From an uncultured Mediterraneibacter sp. (GTDB lineage: Bacteria; Bacillota; Clostridia; Lachnospirales; Lachnospiraceae): a DNA stretch of 64,000 nt. A program made the position numbers and the translations under genes. This document shows, piece after piece, positions 8,953 through 18,299 of this stretch (position 1 is its first letter; each line of letters starts with the position of its first letter). A model generated the notes under the pieces. The model ran no database searches and had not been told where the DNA came from. It saw nothing but the letters and a program-made list of their open reading frames with translations. The DNA lies in NCBI RefSeq assembly GCF_934330165.1, contig NZ_CAKRGI010000004.1, positions 26,899 through 90,898 on the forward strand. Reading direction: 5' to 3'.

Positions 8953-10083
8953 ATGAGATTAGGAAAGATTACGCAGGCAGCATGGAATCGTTCTGTGAGA
9001 AAACCGCTGAAAAAAAAGCAGTGTACCGTTGGAAAAATGGCATGGGAACAGAAATGTGCAGAACTGGGACAGCAGATCCAGAAGATGGAGCAAAGTCAGA
9101 AGACAGAACAAGATCAGAAGACGGAGCAAGGTCAGAGGATCGGATCAGGACGGATGACTGTGTGGAGTACAGCATCTGCCGGGGGGAAAAATGCGAACGT
9201 CGGAGCATACGCAGTCATAAAAGCAGCAGGTGAGCTTGCCTCACAGAAAGTTATGGCAGAAGGTATTTCCATTCATGCAATCCTGCCGGAACAGATGCAG
9301 GAAGAAGATGTAAAGCATCTGACAGATACAGTAGGAGAGCTTTGCAAAAAAATGAATCTTGAGATCTGTCAGATACAGGTGGAAACGAGTTCTTGCGTGA
9401 CGCAGATGGTAGTAACGGCAACTGCGGTTGGTGAGAAAAAATCGACTGCGATTAGAGAGCAGAAAATAACTGTGACTGGAGAGCAGAAACTGGCTGCGGT
9501 CAGGGAACAGGAAAGGACAGATGTCAGTGAAGAAAAGCAGACTGTGGCAGGACAGGAACTTGTTCTCTGTGGTTATGCAGGACTGGAAGGGACGCTGCGT
9601 ATTTTAGATGAGTCAGAGGAGGAGCTGGGGACAAGATTTGTTCCGGCTTTTCTGGAAAAGGCGAAGCTTCTGAGAGAAAAGCTGGTTCTCCCGGATCAGA
9701 TCCTCTCTGTAAAAGAACAGGTTTCCGACATCAGGCAGATCGGAAGTGGCGGAATCCTGGCAGCATTATGGGAGCTGGGCGAAGAATTACAGACCGGATT
9801 TGATATTGATTTTTCAAAGATTGCACTGAAGCAGGAAACGGTAGAAATCTGTGAATTTTATCAGTTGAATCCCTATCTGATGACTTCAGCCGGAAGTTTT
9901 TTACTTGTAACAGGACAGAGCGAAGAAGTGATCGCATGTCTTGCAGAGCAGGGGGTATCAGCAGTACGACTGGGCTGCATGAAAGAGCAGAATGCAAGAG
10001 TGATAAAAAATGGAGAAGAAACCCGGTATCTGGACAGACCGGCAGCAGATGAACTGGCAAGGTGGTGGAAAGAACATGCTTAA
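8953..10083 (+). CDS. AIR synthase-related (PurM/HypE-fold) protein
   Basis: The C-terminal third carries GSGGILAALWELGEELQTG and YQLNPYLMTSAGSFLLV, typical of the AIR synthase C-terminal domain found in PurM, HypE, ThiL and SelD. The N-terminal ATP-binding half is poorly conserved and contains a Gln/Lys-rich repeat (EQSQKTEQDQKTEQGQ) plus an inserted charged stretch near residues 155-200. True PurM activity is unlikely; a hydrogenase-maturation-like or unknown role is possible. Its stop overlaps the trmL start by 8 bases, indicating translational coupling. Confidence 0.75.
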   Translation: MRLGKITQAAWNRSVRKPLKKKQCTVGKMAWEQKCAELGQQIQKMEQSQKTEQDQKTEQGQRIGSGRMTVWSTASAGGKNANVGAYAVIKAAGELASQKVMAEGISIHAILPEQMQEEDVKHLTDTVGELCKKMNLEICQIQVETSSCVTQMVVTATAVGEKKSTAIREQKITVTGEQKLAAVREQERTDVSEEKQTVAGQELVLCGYAGLEGTLRILDESEEELGTRFVPAFLEKAKLLREKLVLPDQILSVKEQVSDIRQIGSGGILAALWELGEELQTGFDIDFSKIALKQETVEICEFYQLNPYLMTSAGSFLLVTGQSEEVIACLAEQGVSAVRLGCMKEQNARVIKNGEETRYLDRPAADELARWWKEHA

Positions 10084-10585
10084 TATCGTACTTTTTGAGC
10101 CGGAGATCCCGGCAAATACAGGAAATATCGGAAGAACGTGTGTGGCGACAGGTACAAGACTGCATCTGATCGAGCCGCTTGGATTCCGAATTAATGAAAA
10201 ATCCCTGAAGCGTGCGGGGATGGATTACTGGAAAGATTTAGATGTAACGACTTATATTGATTATCAGGATTTCCTGGATAAAAACCCAGGAGCAAAGATC
10301 TATATGGCAACGACAAAGGCACATAAGGTCTATACAGAAGTGGATTACGAACAGGACTGCTATATTATGTTCGGAAAAGAAAGTGCGGGAATCCCGGAAG
10401 AGATCCTTGTAGATCATGAAGAAGACTGTATGCGGATTCCCATGATCGGGGATATCCGTTCACTGAATCTTGGTAATTCAGTGGCGATCGTATTATATGA
10501 GGCATTAAGACAGAATGGATTTGAGGGAATGAATCTCAACGGACATCTCCATGAACTGAGCTGGAGGTCAGAGAACGGAGAATAA
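10076..10585 (+). CDS. trmL: tRNA (cytidine(34)-2'-O)-methyltransferase
   Basis: A SPOUT methyltransferase of 169 residues modifying the wobble 2'-OH of tRNA-Leu. NIVLFEPEIPANTGNIGRTC is the N-terminal motif; IMFGKESAGIPEEIL and MRIPMIGDIRSLNLGNSVAI are the knot motifs that bind SAM. The start at 10076 follows AAGGTGG and overlaps the upstream gene, so the longer frame is rejected. Confidence 0.95.
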   Translation: MLNIVLFEPEIPANTGNIGRTCVATGTRLHLIEPLGFRINEKSLKRAGMDYWKDLDVTTYIDYQDFLDKNPGAKIYMATTKAHKVYTEVDYEQDCYIMFGKESAGIPEEILVDHEEDCMRIPMIGDIRSLNLGNSVAIVLYEALRQNGFEGMNLNGHLHELSWRSENGE

Positions 10586-10656
10586 CAGGTCATTGTTCAA
10601 AACGGAAGTTTGTGAACAGTGGCAGGATCAGATGGTTCGAGAGAAGACACATGTCA

Positions 10657-10685
10657 TTGACAAACCTATCAGTCTGGTATATAAT
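10657..10685 (+). promoter_or_regulatory. Consensus promoter for tcdA
   Basis: TTGACA (10657-10662), 17-base spacer and TATAAT (10680-10685) form a perfect sigma-A promoter about 85 bases before tcdA. A 9-bp hairpin (CATTGTTCA paired with TGAACAGTG, 10588-10619) sits just upstream, after trmL, without a clear T run. Confidence 0.85.
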
Positions 10686-10770
10686 ACAGCCTGCTTTTAA
10701 GGTGTGAAGAAAAAAGATATTTAATTATAGAAGAAAAAGTTTAACAGGACAGGACAAGGAGTAACAAAAT

Positions 10771-11535
10771 ATGTTGACGCAGTTTTCAAGAACAGAACTT
10801 CTTCTCGGAAAAGAGGCGATGGACAGACTGGCAAATGCAAAGGTTGCGGTTTTTGGAATAGGCGGAGTAGGCGGTTATGTCTGTGAAGCACTGGTGAGGA
10901 GCGGAGTCGGAGCATTTGATCTGATCGATGATGATAAGGTCTGCCTGACGAACCTGAACCGTCAGATCATAGCGACAAGAAAGACAGTTGGAAAATACAA
11001 GACGGATGTGATGAAAGAACGAATCCTGGAGATTAATCCAAAGGCAGAAGTGACGATGCACAAGTGTTTCTTTCTGCCAGAAAATGCCGGGGAGTTTCCG
11101 TTTGAAGAATATGACTATGTGGTTGATGCAGTGGACACTGTGACGGCAAAGATCGAACTGGTCATGAAGTGCAAAGAGAAAAATGTTCCGATCATCAGCA
11201 GTATGGGAGCAGGAAATAAGCTGGATGCGAGTGCATTTTGTGTAGCAGATATTTACAAAACGAAAGTCTGCCCACTGGCGAAAGTGATGCGTAGGGAACT
11301 GAAAAAGCGTGGTGTGAAGAAGCTGAAAGTCGTTTACTCAGAGGAGCAGCCAACAAGACCGCTGGAGGATATGTCGATCAGCTGCCGGACGAACTGTATC
11401 TGCCCGCCGGGAGCGAAGCATAAGTGTACAGAGCGAAGAGATATTCCGGGAAGTGTGGCATTTGTACCGTCGGTTGCAGGACTGATCATTGCAGGTGAAG
11501 TGATCAAAGATCTTGCACAGGTATCAAAAAAATAA
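10771..11535 (+). CDS. tcdA: tRNA threonylcarbamoyladenosine dehydratase
   Basis: An E1-like ThiF-fold protein of 254 residues. VAVFGIGGVGGYVCEALVRSG is the ATP-binding loop, DLIDDDKVCLTNLNRQ the acidic and Arg motif, and VVDAVDTVTAK the Asp motif. TcdA cyclises t6A37 of ANN-decoding tRNAs to ct6A using ATP. This fits with tsaB, tsaD and tsaE being encoded elsewhere in the window. The next gene starts 28 bases later on the same transcript. Confidence 0.93.
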   Translation: MLTQFSRTELLLGKEAMDRLANAKVAVFGIGGVGGYVCEALVRSGVGAFDLIDDDKVCLTNLNRQIIATRKTVGKYKTDVMKERILEINPKAEVTMHKCFFLPENAGEFPFEEYDYVVDAVDTVTAKIELVMKCKEKNVPIISSMGAGNKLDASAFCVADIYKTKVCPLAKVMRRELKKRGVKKLKVVYSEEQPTRPLEDMSISCRTNCICPPGAKHKCTERRDIPGSVAFVPSVAGLIIAGEVIKDLAQVSKK

Positions 11536-11563
11536 GATACGGTTAAGAAGACAGGAGAAAGAG

Positions 11564-12709
11564 ATGAGTATTTCAATAGAAGAACTGAACAGTATGAATC
11601 CGGACAGTTATCAGATCATTGATATCAGAGATGAGGCGGAGATCGGTCACGGAGCGATTCCGGGAGCAGTTGCTGTGGCAACAGAGGAGATTGAAGGAAA
11701 TGAGAAAATAGATTTCTCCAAAAAGCTGGTGATCTGCTGCAGCAGAGGAAAATATAGTGTAGATGTAGCAGAGGAACTGAATGAAAAGGGAATGGATGCC
11801 GAAAGCCTTGAAGGTGGATATATAGCCTGGCTGATCGACAATATGAAACAGAAAGAAGCTGCCGAAAAAGCTGGAGAAGGCAGTTTTGCAAAGGATGTAG
11901 AGCAGAGCCTGAGGAAGAAATTCCGCAAGAGTATCTGGTGCAAATTCACAAAAGCGATCAATGAATACGAACTGGTGAAGCCGGGAGATAAGATCGCAGT
12001 CTGTATTTCCGGTGGAAAAGATTCTATGCTGATGGCAAAGCTTTTTCAGGAGTTAAAGAGACATAATAAGTTTGACTTTGAAGTGAAATTTCTTGTCATG
12101 GATCCGGGTTACAGTCCGGCAAACCGGCAGGTGATCGAGGAAAATGCGAAAAGACTGGAGATTCCGATCGAGATTTTTGAGTCGGATATATTTGAGTCTG
12201 TATACAATGTGGAAAAATCTCCGTGTTATTTATGTGCAAGAATGAGGCGTGGTTATCTTTACAGCCATGCACAGAAAATGGGATGCAATAAGATCGCACT
12301 GGGACATCATTATGATGATGTGATCGAGACGATCCTGATGGGAATGCTTTATTCCGCACAGTTTCAGACGATGATGCCGAAGCTGCACAGTACAAATTTT
12401 GAGGGAATGGAACTGATCCGTCCATTGTATCTCGTCCGGGAAGATGCCATCAAGGCATGGAGAGATTATAATGATCTGCATTTCATTCAGTGTGCATGTA
12501 AATTTACAGATACCTGTACGACATGTAATAATGAAGAAAATCAGTCCAAGAGGATGGAGACAAAAGAACTGATCGCAAGACTGAAAAAAGTGAATCCATA
12601 TGTAGAGGGAAATATTTTCAAGAGTGTGGAGAACGTGAATCTGGATACGATCGTAGCGTATAAGCAAAAGGGAGTGAAACACCATTTCCTGGATGAATAT
12701 GATCGGTAG
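11564..12709 (+). CDS. Rhodanese fused to TtcA-like PP-loop tRNA thiolase
   Basis: The start at 11564 follows AGGAGAAAG. Residues 1-95 form a rhodanese-like domain (YQIIDIRDEAEIGHGAIPGA; active-site loop CCSRGKYS). Residues about 135-380 form a PP-loop ATPase with CISGGKDSMLMAKL, the Cys pair in SPCYLCARMRRG, HHYDDVIETILM and a Cys-rich end (CACKFTDTCTTC). The family inserts sulfur into tRNA C32 or related positions. The fused rhodanese probably delivers persulfide sulfur (inference). It follows tcdA, so both may serve tRNA modification. Confidence 0.85.
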   Translation: MSISIEELNSMNPDSYQIIDIRDEAEIGHGAIPGAVAVATEEIEGNEKIDFSKKLVICCSRGKYSVDVAEELNEKGMDAESLEGGYIAWLIDNMKQKEAAEKAGEGSFAKDVEQSLRKKFRKSIWCKFTKAINEYELVKPGDKIAVCISGGKDSMLMAKLFQELKRHNKFDFEVKFLVMDPGYSPANRQVIEENAKRLEIPIEIFESDIFESVYNVEKSPCYLCARMRRGYLYSHAQKMGCNKIALGHHYDDVIETILMGMLYSAQFQTMMPKLHSTNFEGMELIRPLYLVREDAIKAWRDYNDLHFIQCACKFTDTCTTCNNEENQSKRMETKELIARLKKVNPYVEGNIFKSVENVNLDTIVAYKQKGVKHHFLDEYDR

Positions 12710-12842
12710 AAATACGAGGAAAAAATGGCATTAAATATAATTTTAATATCTGTACGTGTAAAAGTTTTAGCATTTTAGCCATTAAAAATTTGCTTAATAC
12801 AAAGAGGGAAGGAACTGCAAAAAAAGTATTTAATAAGAAATT

Positions 12843-14126
12843 TTATTTTCTCTTCCCCTCCCCCTCCAACAGCCATTTCCAGACAGGAACAACCTCAATT
12901 TCGATACCATCACAATTCAAAGTGGCTTCCTCACTATTGGTTATAAGAATACATTTTGAATCAGGTATGAAATTATTTAACTTAACAAATGACCGGGTTT
13001 CGCGTTCTTTGGTATCGATATTATCAAGAACCTGCATACTGACCTGGATCGCAAGTTTTTCTGATGGAACGTAGAAGTCTATTTCGACATTATTTTCAAA
13101 GAAATATACATTTTCAGTACCGTAACGTCTGATCAGTTCGATGGCGACAAGATTTTCCAGTTGGGCAGACTTACAGTCCAGCAGGACGAGTCCAGGGAGA
13201 CCGGTATCCATAAAATAGTATTTGGGAGAAGTTTCTTTTTCTACCAGTTTTGCAGCATAATTTTGCAGAGTAAAAAGCAGATAAGAATCAGTCATATATC
13301 CCACATAATTAATCACAGTCTGTTTGGCAATCGAAGTTCCGGTACTTTTTAAGATGTTCGTCAGCCTGTTAAAAGACAGAGGTTTTGTAATGGATTCAGC
13401 GATCTTCTTTAGAATGAGTCTCACAGCAAAGTCATTGGTAATTTTATTTCTTGTGATAATGTCTCCAAGGTATACAGTCTGATAGATGCTGTTCAAAAAA
13501 GTTCTTTTATTTCTGATTTCGACTAATTCAGGGAAAGCCCCATAAGTTACATATTCATTATATCGGTTCAGGACGTCAGCCCGGTCTTTGGTACTGATTA
13601 CATCCAGGTAATTCTTTTCCATATGATTTGCAATGAGGTATTCGGAAAAAGAATATGGATAGACATTCAGGATTACAAATCGTCCACCTAAAGTAGAAGC
13701 TATCTCGCTGCTAAGCATCTTACTGTTGCTTCCGGTAATATTAATTCGATATTTCATGTCTGCAATTCTGCGGACAAACTTTTCCCATCCATTGATATTC
13801 TGAATTTCGTCAAGAAACAGATAAGGCTTTGTATCTGTCCCGGAAATTTCCAGTCCGATTTCTAAAATGGTATTCAGATCATCTGCTGTCATTTCCAGAA
13901 GACGTTCATCTTCAAAGTTCACGTAAACAATTTGGGACAATGGAACACCATTTGCTTCCAACCGTTTTATCTGTTGATACATCATATAAGATTTCCCGGT
14001 TCTCCGGATACCGACAAAGCAATAGTTTACATTATCTTCCAGTGAATAGTGTCTTGGTATCATAGGATTGTTGAGATAAATTTCTTTTTGATCGATCATG
14101 ATCTGCTTCAGGGTATCTCTGTTCAT
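12843..14126 (-). CDS. AAA-family ATPase with DUF4143
   Basis: The start at 14126 follows GGAGGTGAC. A Walker A motif lies in VGIRRTGKSYMMYQQI, Walker B in PYLFLDEIQNINGWEKFVRRI, and a sensor segment in NITGSNSKMLSSEIASTLGGR. The C-terminal half matches DUF4143 with a nuclease-like end (YFFENNVEIDFYVPSEKLAIQV). Members are common, often horizontally mobile and of unclear function. The gene stands alone on the minus strand, is AT-rich compared with neighbours, and is preceded by two dyad operators. Confidence 0.88.
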   Translation of the reverse strand: MNRDTLKQIMIDQKEIYLNNPMIPRHYSLEDNVNYCFVGIRRTGKSYMMYQQIKRLEANGVPLSQIVYVNFEDERLLEMTADDLNTILEIGLEISGTDTKPYLFLDEIQNINGWEKFVRRIADMKYRINITGSNSKMLSSEIASTLGGRFVILNVYPYSFSEYLIANHMEKNYLDVISTKDRADVLNRYNEYVTYGAFPELVEIRNKRTFLNSIYQTVYLGDIITRNKITNDFAVRLILKKIAESITKPLSFNRLTNILKSTGTSIAKQTVINYVGYMTDSYLLFTLQNYAAKLVEKETSPKYYFMDTGLPGLVLLDCKSAQLENLVAIELIRRYGTENVYFFENNVEIDFYVPSEKLAIQVSMQVLDNIDTKERETRSFVKLNNFIPDSKCILITNSEEATLNCDGIEIEVVPVWKWLLEGEGKRK

Positions 14127-14198
14127 AATATTGTCACCTCCATCATATAAGACCATTATATATTAAATTATTTTCCTCCACAAGACAAATTATTATAA

Positions 14199-14258
14199 AT
14201 AGTGTCTTATTCACAAGACACTATTAGAATATAATTGTCTATCAAGAAAGACAATTAT
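14199..14258. promoter_or_regulatory. Two inverted repeats upstream of the DUF4143 ATPase
   Basis: ATAGTGTCTT (14199-14208) is mirrored exactly at 14215-14224, and ATAATTGTCT (14231-14240) at 14249-14258. Both share the core GTCT/AGAC and lie upstream of the minus-strand promoter-like TTGTCT/TAATAT of the ATPase gene, with a further CAAGACAA at 14180-14187. They look like operators for an unidentified regulator. Confidence 0.5.
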
Positions 14259-14403
14259 AAATAATATATACAAGTATAGTCAAAATTATTCCTGTCTGCT
14301 TTCCTGTAATATTTTAAAAACAGAAAACTATTTAAAATCGAAAAATTATTAGCTCCACTTATCAATATAACCAAGAAAATATAATTAACGAACTTATTTA
14401 CAA

Positions 14404-14673
14404 GAGCCGGAAATATGCTTATTATCTACATTGTAGGTTATGATCTTCAGGGATCATTGCCGGCTCTAATTATATAAAGTTGAAAATTCTTCAAAGATGC
14501 ATTGCAGGACGGGAAACCTGTTCAGCCGATTCTTCGGCCAATGTATCTTTTTTATTTACGTGAGCAGCGGGTCAGAGTCTGTGGATGAGCAGGATCCGGA
14601 CAACTGCCACAGTAACCTGGGAAGCTCGTAAAGCGTGTTTCTCGTATTTTCAAAAGTATAAGGAGGTCCCGGT
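14404..14673 (+). ncRNA. Structured 5' leader of the adenine deaminase operon (candidate cis-regulatory RNA)
   Basis: This is the gene-free stretch before the first deaminase. GAGCCGG (14404-14410) pairs with CCGGCTC and encloses two small hairpins (CTAC-ATT-GTAG; ATGATC-TTCAGG-GATCAT). A second element runs from GATGCATTG (14496-14504) to CAATGTATC, encloses CAGG/CCTG and GCCGA/TCGGC hairpins, and is followed by TTTTTTATTT, so it resembles a terminator built on a three-way junction. A third structured part (CGGGTC paired with GATCCG) precedes the ribosome site. It does not fit the purine, ykkC, cobalamin or THF riboswitch consensus that I know. Confidence 0.4.
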
Positions 14674-16455
14674 ATGGAAAGGACAAAAGAGACACTGAAA
14701 GAACTGATTCGTGCAGGCCGTGCAAAAGTTCCGGCTCACAAAGTGATCAAAGGCGGACAGCTGGTAAATGTAATGTCAAGCGAGATCTATCCTGCAGATG
14801 TTGCAGTATATAATGATATGATCGTAGCAGTGGGTGATGTAGAAGACTACATTGGACCAGAGACAGAGATCATTGATGCTGCAGGATATTATCTGACACC
14901 GGGTATGATCGACGGACATATCCACAGCGAGTGCAGCAAGATGAGTATTACAAGTTATGCAAAGGCAGTTGTACCAAGAGGAACAACCAGCATGATCTCA
15001 GGACTGGATGAGTATATTTCCGTTTCAGGTCTGGAAGGTCTTCAGGAAGTACTTGCTGAGATGAAGCAGAGTCCGCTGAAAGTGTTCTGGGGTGCTCCTT
15101 ATAAGACACCATATACAATCCCGAAATCAACCGTTGCATTTAACTTCACAGAAGAAGTTCACAAAGAAGTACAGAAATGGCCGGAGTGCTATGGAGTATG
15201 GGAAACGGTACGTGAGTTCCTGCAGGAGGAAGATGAAGATACACTTGGAGCAATCGTAGAAGCTTCTAAGAACCGCCTTCCGGTCTTTGGATGTGCACCA
15301 ATGGCAGTAGGCAATGACCTGAACGGTTATCTTTGTGGCGGTGTTCGCCTTGACCATGAGAGCTACACACATGAAGAAGTAGTAGAGAAAATGAGAAAAG
15401 GAATGCACATGCTGATCCGTGAGTCATGTGTAACACATTTCCTTGAGGAAAATATCAAAGCTGTGACAGAAGTGAACCCGGCTTTCGCAAGAAGAGTCAG
15501 CTTCTGTACAGATGACGTAACCGCAACCGATATCCTTGAAAAAGGACATCTTGACAATGTAGTACGTCTTGCGATCAAGGCAGGTGTTGAGCCGATGACA
15601 GCCATTCAGATGGCAACGATCAACAGTGCTGAGGCTTACCGCATCGATCATCTGATCGGTTCTATCTGTCCTGGAAGAATCGCAGATATCCTGTTCGTAA
15701 AGAGCATTGAAGAATTTGAAGTATGCAAAGTCATGACAAATGGTAAGATGGTAGCAGAAGACCACAAGCTGACTTATGACCTGAAAGCACCGGAAAGAAG
15801 CAGCGTATTAAAAGGTGCATTAAAGTGTAAGCTTACGACAAAGGAAGATTTTGAATATAAGACAAGCATTCAGAACGGAGAGGCAGATGTCCTTGCAATG
15901 GATGTCAAAGGACCATTTGTCCGCAAGAGAAGAGATGTTGTTCTCCAGGTAAAAGACGGTATCGTACAGCCAGACCCGGAACAGGATGTTGCAATGGTAT
16001 CCGTACTGGAGCGTTTCGGAAGAAATGGAAATAAATCCCTTGCATTCTGTTCAGGCTGGAAACTGAAAAAAGGAGCAATGGCTTCTTCAGCAGCACCGGA
16101 TGATAACAACCTGGTTGTCATGGGAGTCAGTGCAGAAGATATGTCTATCGCAGCAAATTATGTGATCGAGCAGGGCGGCGGACAGGTTGTTGTTGCAGAT
16201 GGCGAGATCGTAGAGTTCCTTCCGCTTCCGGTTGGAGGAATCGTAAGTGATGCTGAACCGGAGGAAATCAAGGCACAGGAAGAAAAGATCGATCAGGCAG
16301 CAAGAAGCCTTGGTTCAGATCTGCCGAATCCGATGATGTATATGTTCTTCCTGCCGATCACAGCAATCCCGGATTATGCGATCACAGATGTAGGACCGGT
16401 TGATTATGTAAATCTGACAACGTTTGAGCCGGTACTTGCAGTACGTGAAAAGTAA
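14674..16455 (+). CDS. Adenine deaminase paralogue with altered metal-site motifs
   Basis: The 593-residue amidohydrolase aligns along its whole length with the next gene. The start follows AAGGAGG. It keeps GHIHSECS and FCTDD. Where the classical enzyme has ADPHE it has SGLDE, and where that has DGHGPG it has FGCAPM, so several likely metal ligands or active-site residues are missing. Classical adenine deaminase turns adenine into hypoxanthine and ammonia. This copy may act on another nucleobase-like substrate or be a non-catalytic partner; both are inference. It is first in the purine uptake operon. Confidence 0.8.
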   Translation: MERTKETLKELIRAGRAKVPAHKVIKGGQLVNVMSSEIYPADVAVYNDMIVAVGDVEDYIGPETEIIDAAGYYLTPGMIDGHIHSECSKMSITSYAKAVVPRGTTSMISGLDEYISVSGLEGLQEVLAEMKQSPLKVFWGAPYKTPYTIPKSTVAFNFTEEVHKEVQKWPECYGVWETVREFLQEEDEDTLGAIVEASKNRLPVFGCAPMAVGNDLNGYLCGGVRLDHESYTHEEVVEKMRKGMHMLIRESCVTHFLEENIKAVTEVNPAFARRVSFCTDDVTATDILEKGHLDNVVRLAIKAGVEPMTAIQMATINSAEAYRIDHLIGSICPGRIADILFVKSIEEFEVCKVMTNGKMVAEDHKLTYDLKAPERSSVLKGALKCKLTTKEDFEYKTSIQNGEADVLAMDVKGPFVRKRRDVVLQVKDGIVQPDPEQDVAMVSVLERFGRNGNKSLAFCSGWKLKKGAMASSAAPDDNNLVVMGVSAEDMSIAANYVIEQGGGQVVVADGEIVEFLPLPVGGIVSDAEPEEIKAQEEKIDQAARSLGSDLPNPMMYMFFLPITAIPDYAITDVGPVDYVNLTTFEPVLAVREK

Positions 16456-16475
16456 TTATAATAATGAAGTCCTGA

Positions 16476-16495
16476 CCGGATGTAGGAGCATCCGG
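16476..16495 (+). other. Intergenic hairpin between the two deaminase genes
   Basis: CCGGATG and CATCCGG pair around a six-base loop. No T run follows, so it is more likely an mRNA processing or stability element than a terminator. Confidence 0.4.
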
Positions 16496-16535
16496 GAGGG
16501 CAAATAAAAAGAGAGATGGAGGAGACTGTTTAATT

Positions 16536-18281
16536 ATGAAAGATGCAGCAACAATGAAAGCAGAATTAAAAAAACTGATCGACACGGCAGCAGGAAGAAT
16601 CCCGGCTGACCTTGTTATCAAGAACTGTAAGGTCGTAAATGTATTTTCCGGCAAGATCCAGGAAGGTGATATTGCATTCTCAGGGGATCAGATCGCAGGA
16701 ATCGGGGCGTACGAAGGAAAAGAAGTGATCGATGCAGAGGGAAGATATGCTGCACCGGGATTTATTGACAGCCATATCCATATCGAATCTTCTTATGTAT
16801 GTCCGGAGGAGATCGGACGTCTCCTTGTACCGCATGGTGGAACAACGATCATGGCAGACCCACATGAGATCGTAAATGTATGTGGAATTGCAGGTCTGGA
16901 TTATATGATGAAGGCAGCCGAGAATACAGTGCTGGATGTGAAGTATGAATTACCATCCTGTGTACCGGCAACTCCGTGGGAGCATTCGGGAGCAGTCATT
17001 GATGCAGAGGCAATGAAAGAGCCTATTACAAGAGAAGGAATCGCAGGACTCGGTGAATTTATGAATTTCCCGGGTGTGATCAATGCCGCAGACAGTGATC
17101 TTGATAAGATCATCGTAGCAAAGGAAGAGGGAAAATTTATTGACGGACACGGACCTGGAATTGCAGGAAAAGATCTGAATGCTTATGCAGCCGCAAGAAT
17201 TGCAGCAGATCATGAGTGTTCTACGGTTGAAGAGATGAATGACCGTCTGGAACGTGGTATGTATATCCTGCTTCGTCAGGGTTCTGCCTGCCATAATCTC
17301 CGTACACTGATCCAGGGTGTGACACCTGAGAACAGCAGAAGATGTCTGCTCTGCTCCGATGACCGTCAGCCGAAGACGATCCTTCATGAAGGACATCTTG
17401 ACAATCATCTGCGTATCTGTGTAGAAGAAGGTCTGGATGCAGTGACAGCGATCCGTATGGCAACGCTGAATGCAGCAGAGTGCTTTGACTTGAAAGACAG
17501 AGGAGCCATTGCACCGGGATATCGTGCAGATGTAGTTCTTCTGGATGATCTGAAAGATTTCCATGTGAACCGTGTATTTATCCAGGGTGCATTGGTTGCA
17601 GAGGAAGGAAAATATCTCCCGGAGATCAAACGTTATGATATTTCCACAGTAAAGGGAAGTGTGATCGTAAAAGATTTCTCAGCAGAGAAATTTAAAATGC
17701 ATTTAAAATCCAATAAAGTGAATGTTATCAAGATCCTTCCGGGTGGTGTAGTAACTGCCAAAGATACAGCAGAGATCCAACTGGATGAGAAGGGTGAATT
17801 TGTAAGAAATCCGGAAGAAGATATTGTAAAGGTAGCTGTAGTGGAAAGACACCAGGGAACAGGAAATGTAGCCTGCGGATTCCTGAAAGGTTATGGAATT
17901 AAAGCCGGAGCAGTTGCCCTGTCTATTGCTCATGATTCTCACAACATTATTGTTGTCGGAGTCAGTGATGAAGAGATGGAGTTTGCAGTGAACAGTCTGA
18001 TCGCCCAGGAGGGTGGAATGGTTCTTGTAAAAGAAGGCAAAGTGATCGAAAGTATGCCAATGCCGATCGCAGGTCTGATGAGCGACCAGAGCGGAGAATG
18101 GGTCGATGAAAAGCTGACAGCGATCCATGCAAAAGCATATGAAGAGCTTGGGATCGCCGGAGATGTAGAGCCGGTTATGACTCTTTGCTTTATGTCTCTT
18201 GCAGTAATCCCGGAAGTAAAACTGACAGATATGGGATTATTTGACGTAACAACATTCTCATTTATACCGGTTGAAGCATAA
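16536..18281 (+). CDS. ade: Adenine deaminase
   Basis: A 581-residue amidohydrolase with the full motif set: SHIHIESS, MADPHEIVN, DGHGPGIAGKDLNAY and LLCSDDRQ, all as in characterised bacterial adenine deaminases. It deaminates adenine to hypoxanthine with Fe/Mn at the active site. The start ATG lies 12 bases after GGAGGAG; an ATG six codons later is a minor alternative. The ABC transporter ATPase follows within 20 bases, so deaminase and transporter are probably co-transcribed for purine salvage. Confidence 0.93.
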   Translation: MKDAATMKAELKKLIDTAAGRIPADLVIKNCKVVNVFSGKIQEGDIAFSGDQIAGIGAYEGKEVIDAEGRYAAPGFIDSHIHIESSYVCPEEIGRLLVPHGGTTIMADPHEIVNVCGIAGLDYMMKAAENTVLDVKYELPSCVPATPWEHSGAVIDAEAMKEPITREGIAGLGEFMNFPGVINAADSDLDKIIVAKEEGKFIDGHGPGIAGKDLNAYAAARIAADHECSTVEEMNDRLERGMYILLRQGSACHNLRTLIQGVTPENSRRCLLCSDDRQPKTILHEGHLDNHLRICVEEGLDAVTAIRMATLNAAECFDLKDRGAIAPGYRADVVLLDDLKDFHVNRVFIQGALVAEEGKYLPEIKRYDISTVKGSVIVKDFSAEKFKMHLKSNKVNVIKILPGGVVTAKDTAEIQLDEKGEFVRNPEEDIVKVAVVERHQGTGNVACGFLKGYGIKAGAVALSIAHDSHNIIVVGVSDEEMEFAVNSLIAQEGGMVLVKEGKVIESMPMPIAGLMSDQSGEWVDEKLTAIHAKAYEELGIAGDVEPVMTLCFMSLAVIPEVKLTDMGLFDVTTFSFIPVEA

Positions 18282-18299
18282 GCATTGGAGAAAGAACAA

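Noticed and set aside
14404..14466. Purine riboswitch before the adenine deaminase
   Set aside because: The three-way-junction shape is suggestive, but the conserved TATA and loop-loop core sequences of the purine aptamer are absent, so only a generic structured leader is reported.
18285..18299. TTG start for the nucleoside ABC ATPase
   Set aside because: The ATG at 18300 has a properly spaced GGAGAAAG and matches the family N-terminus better.
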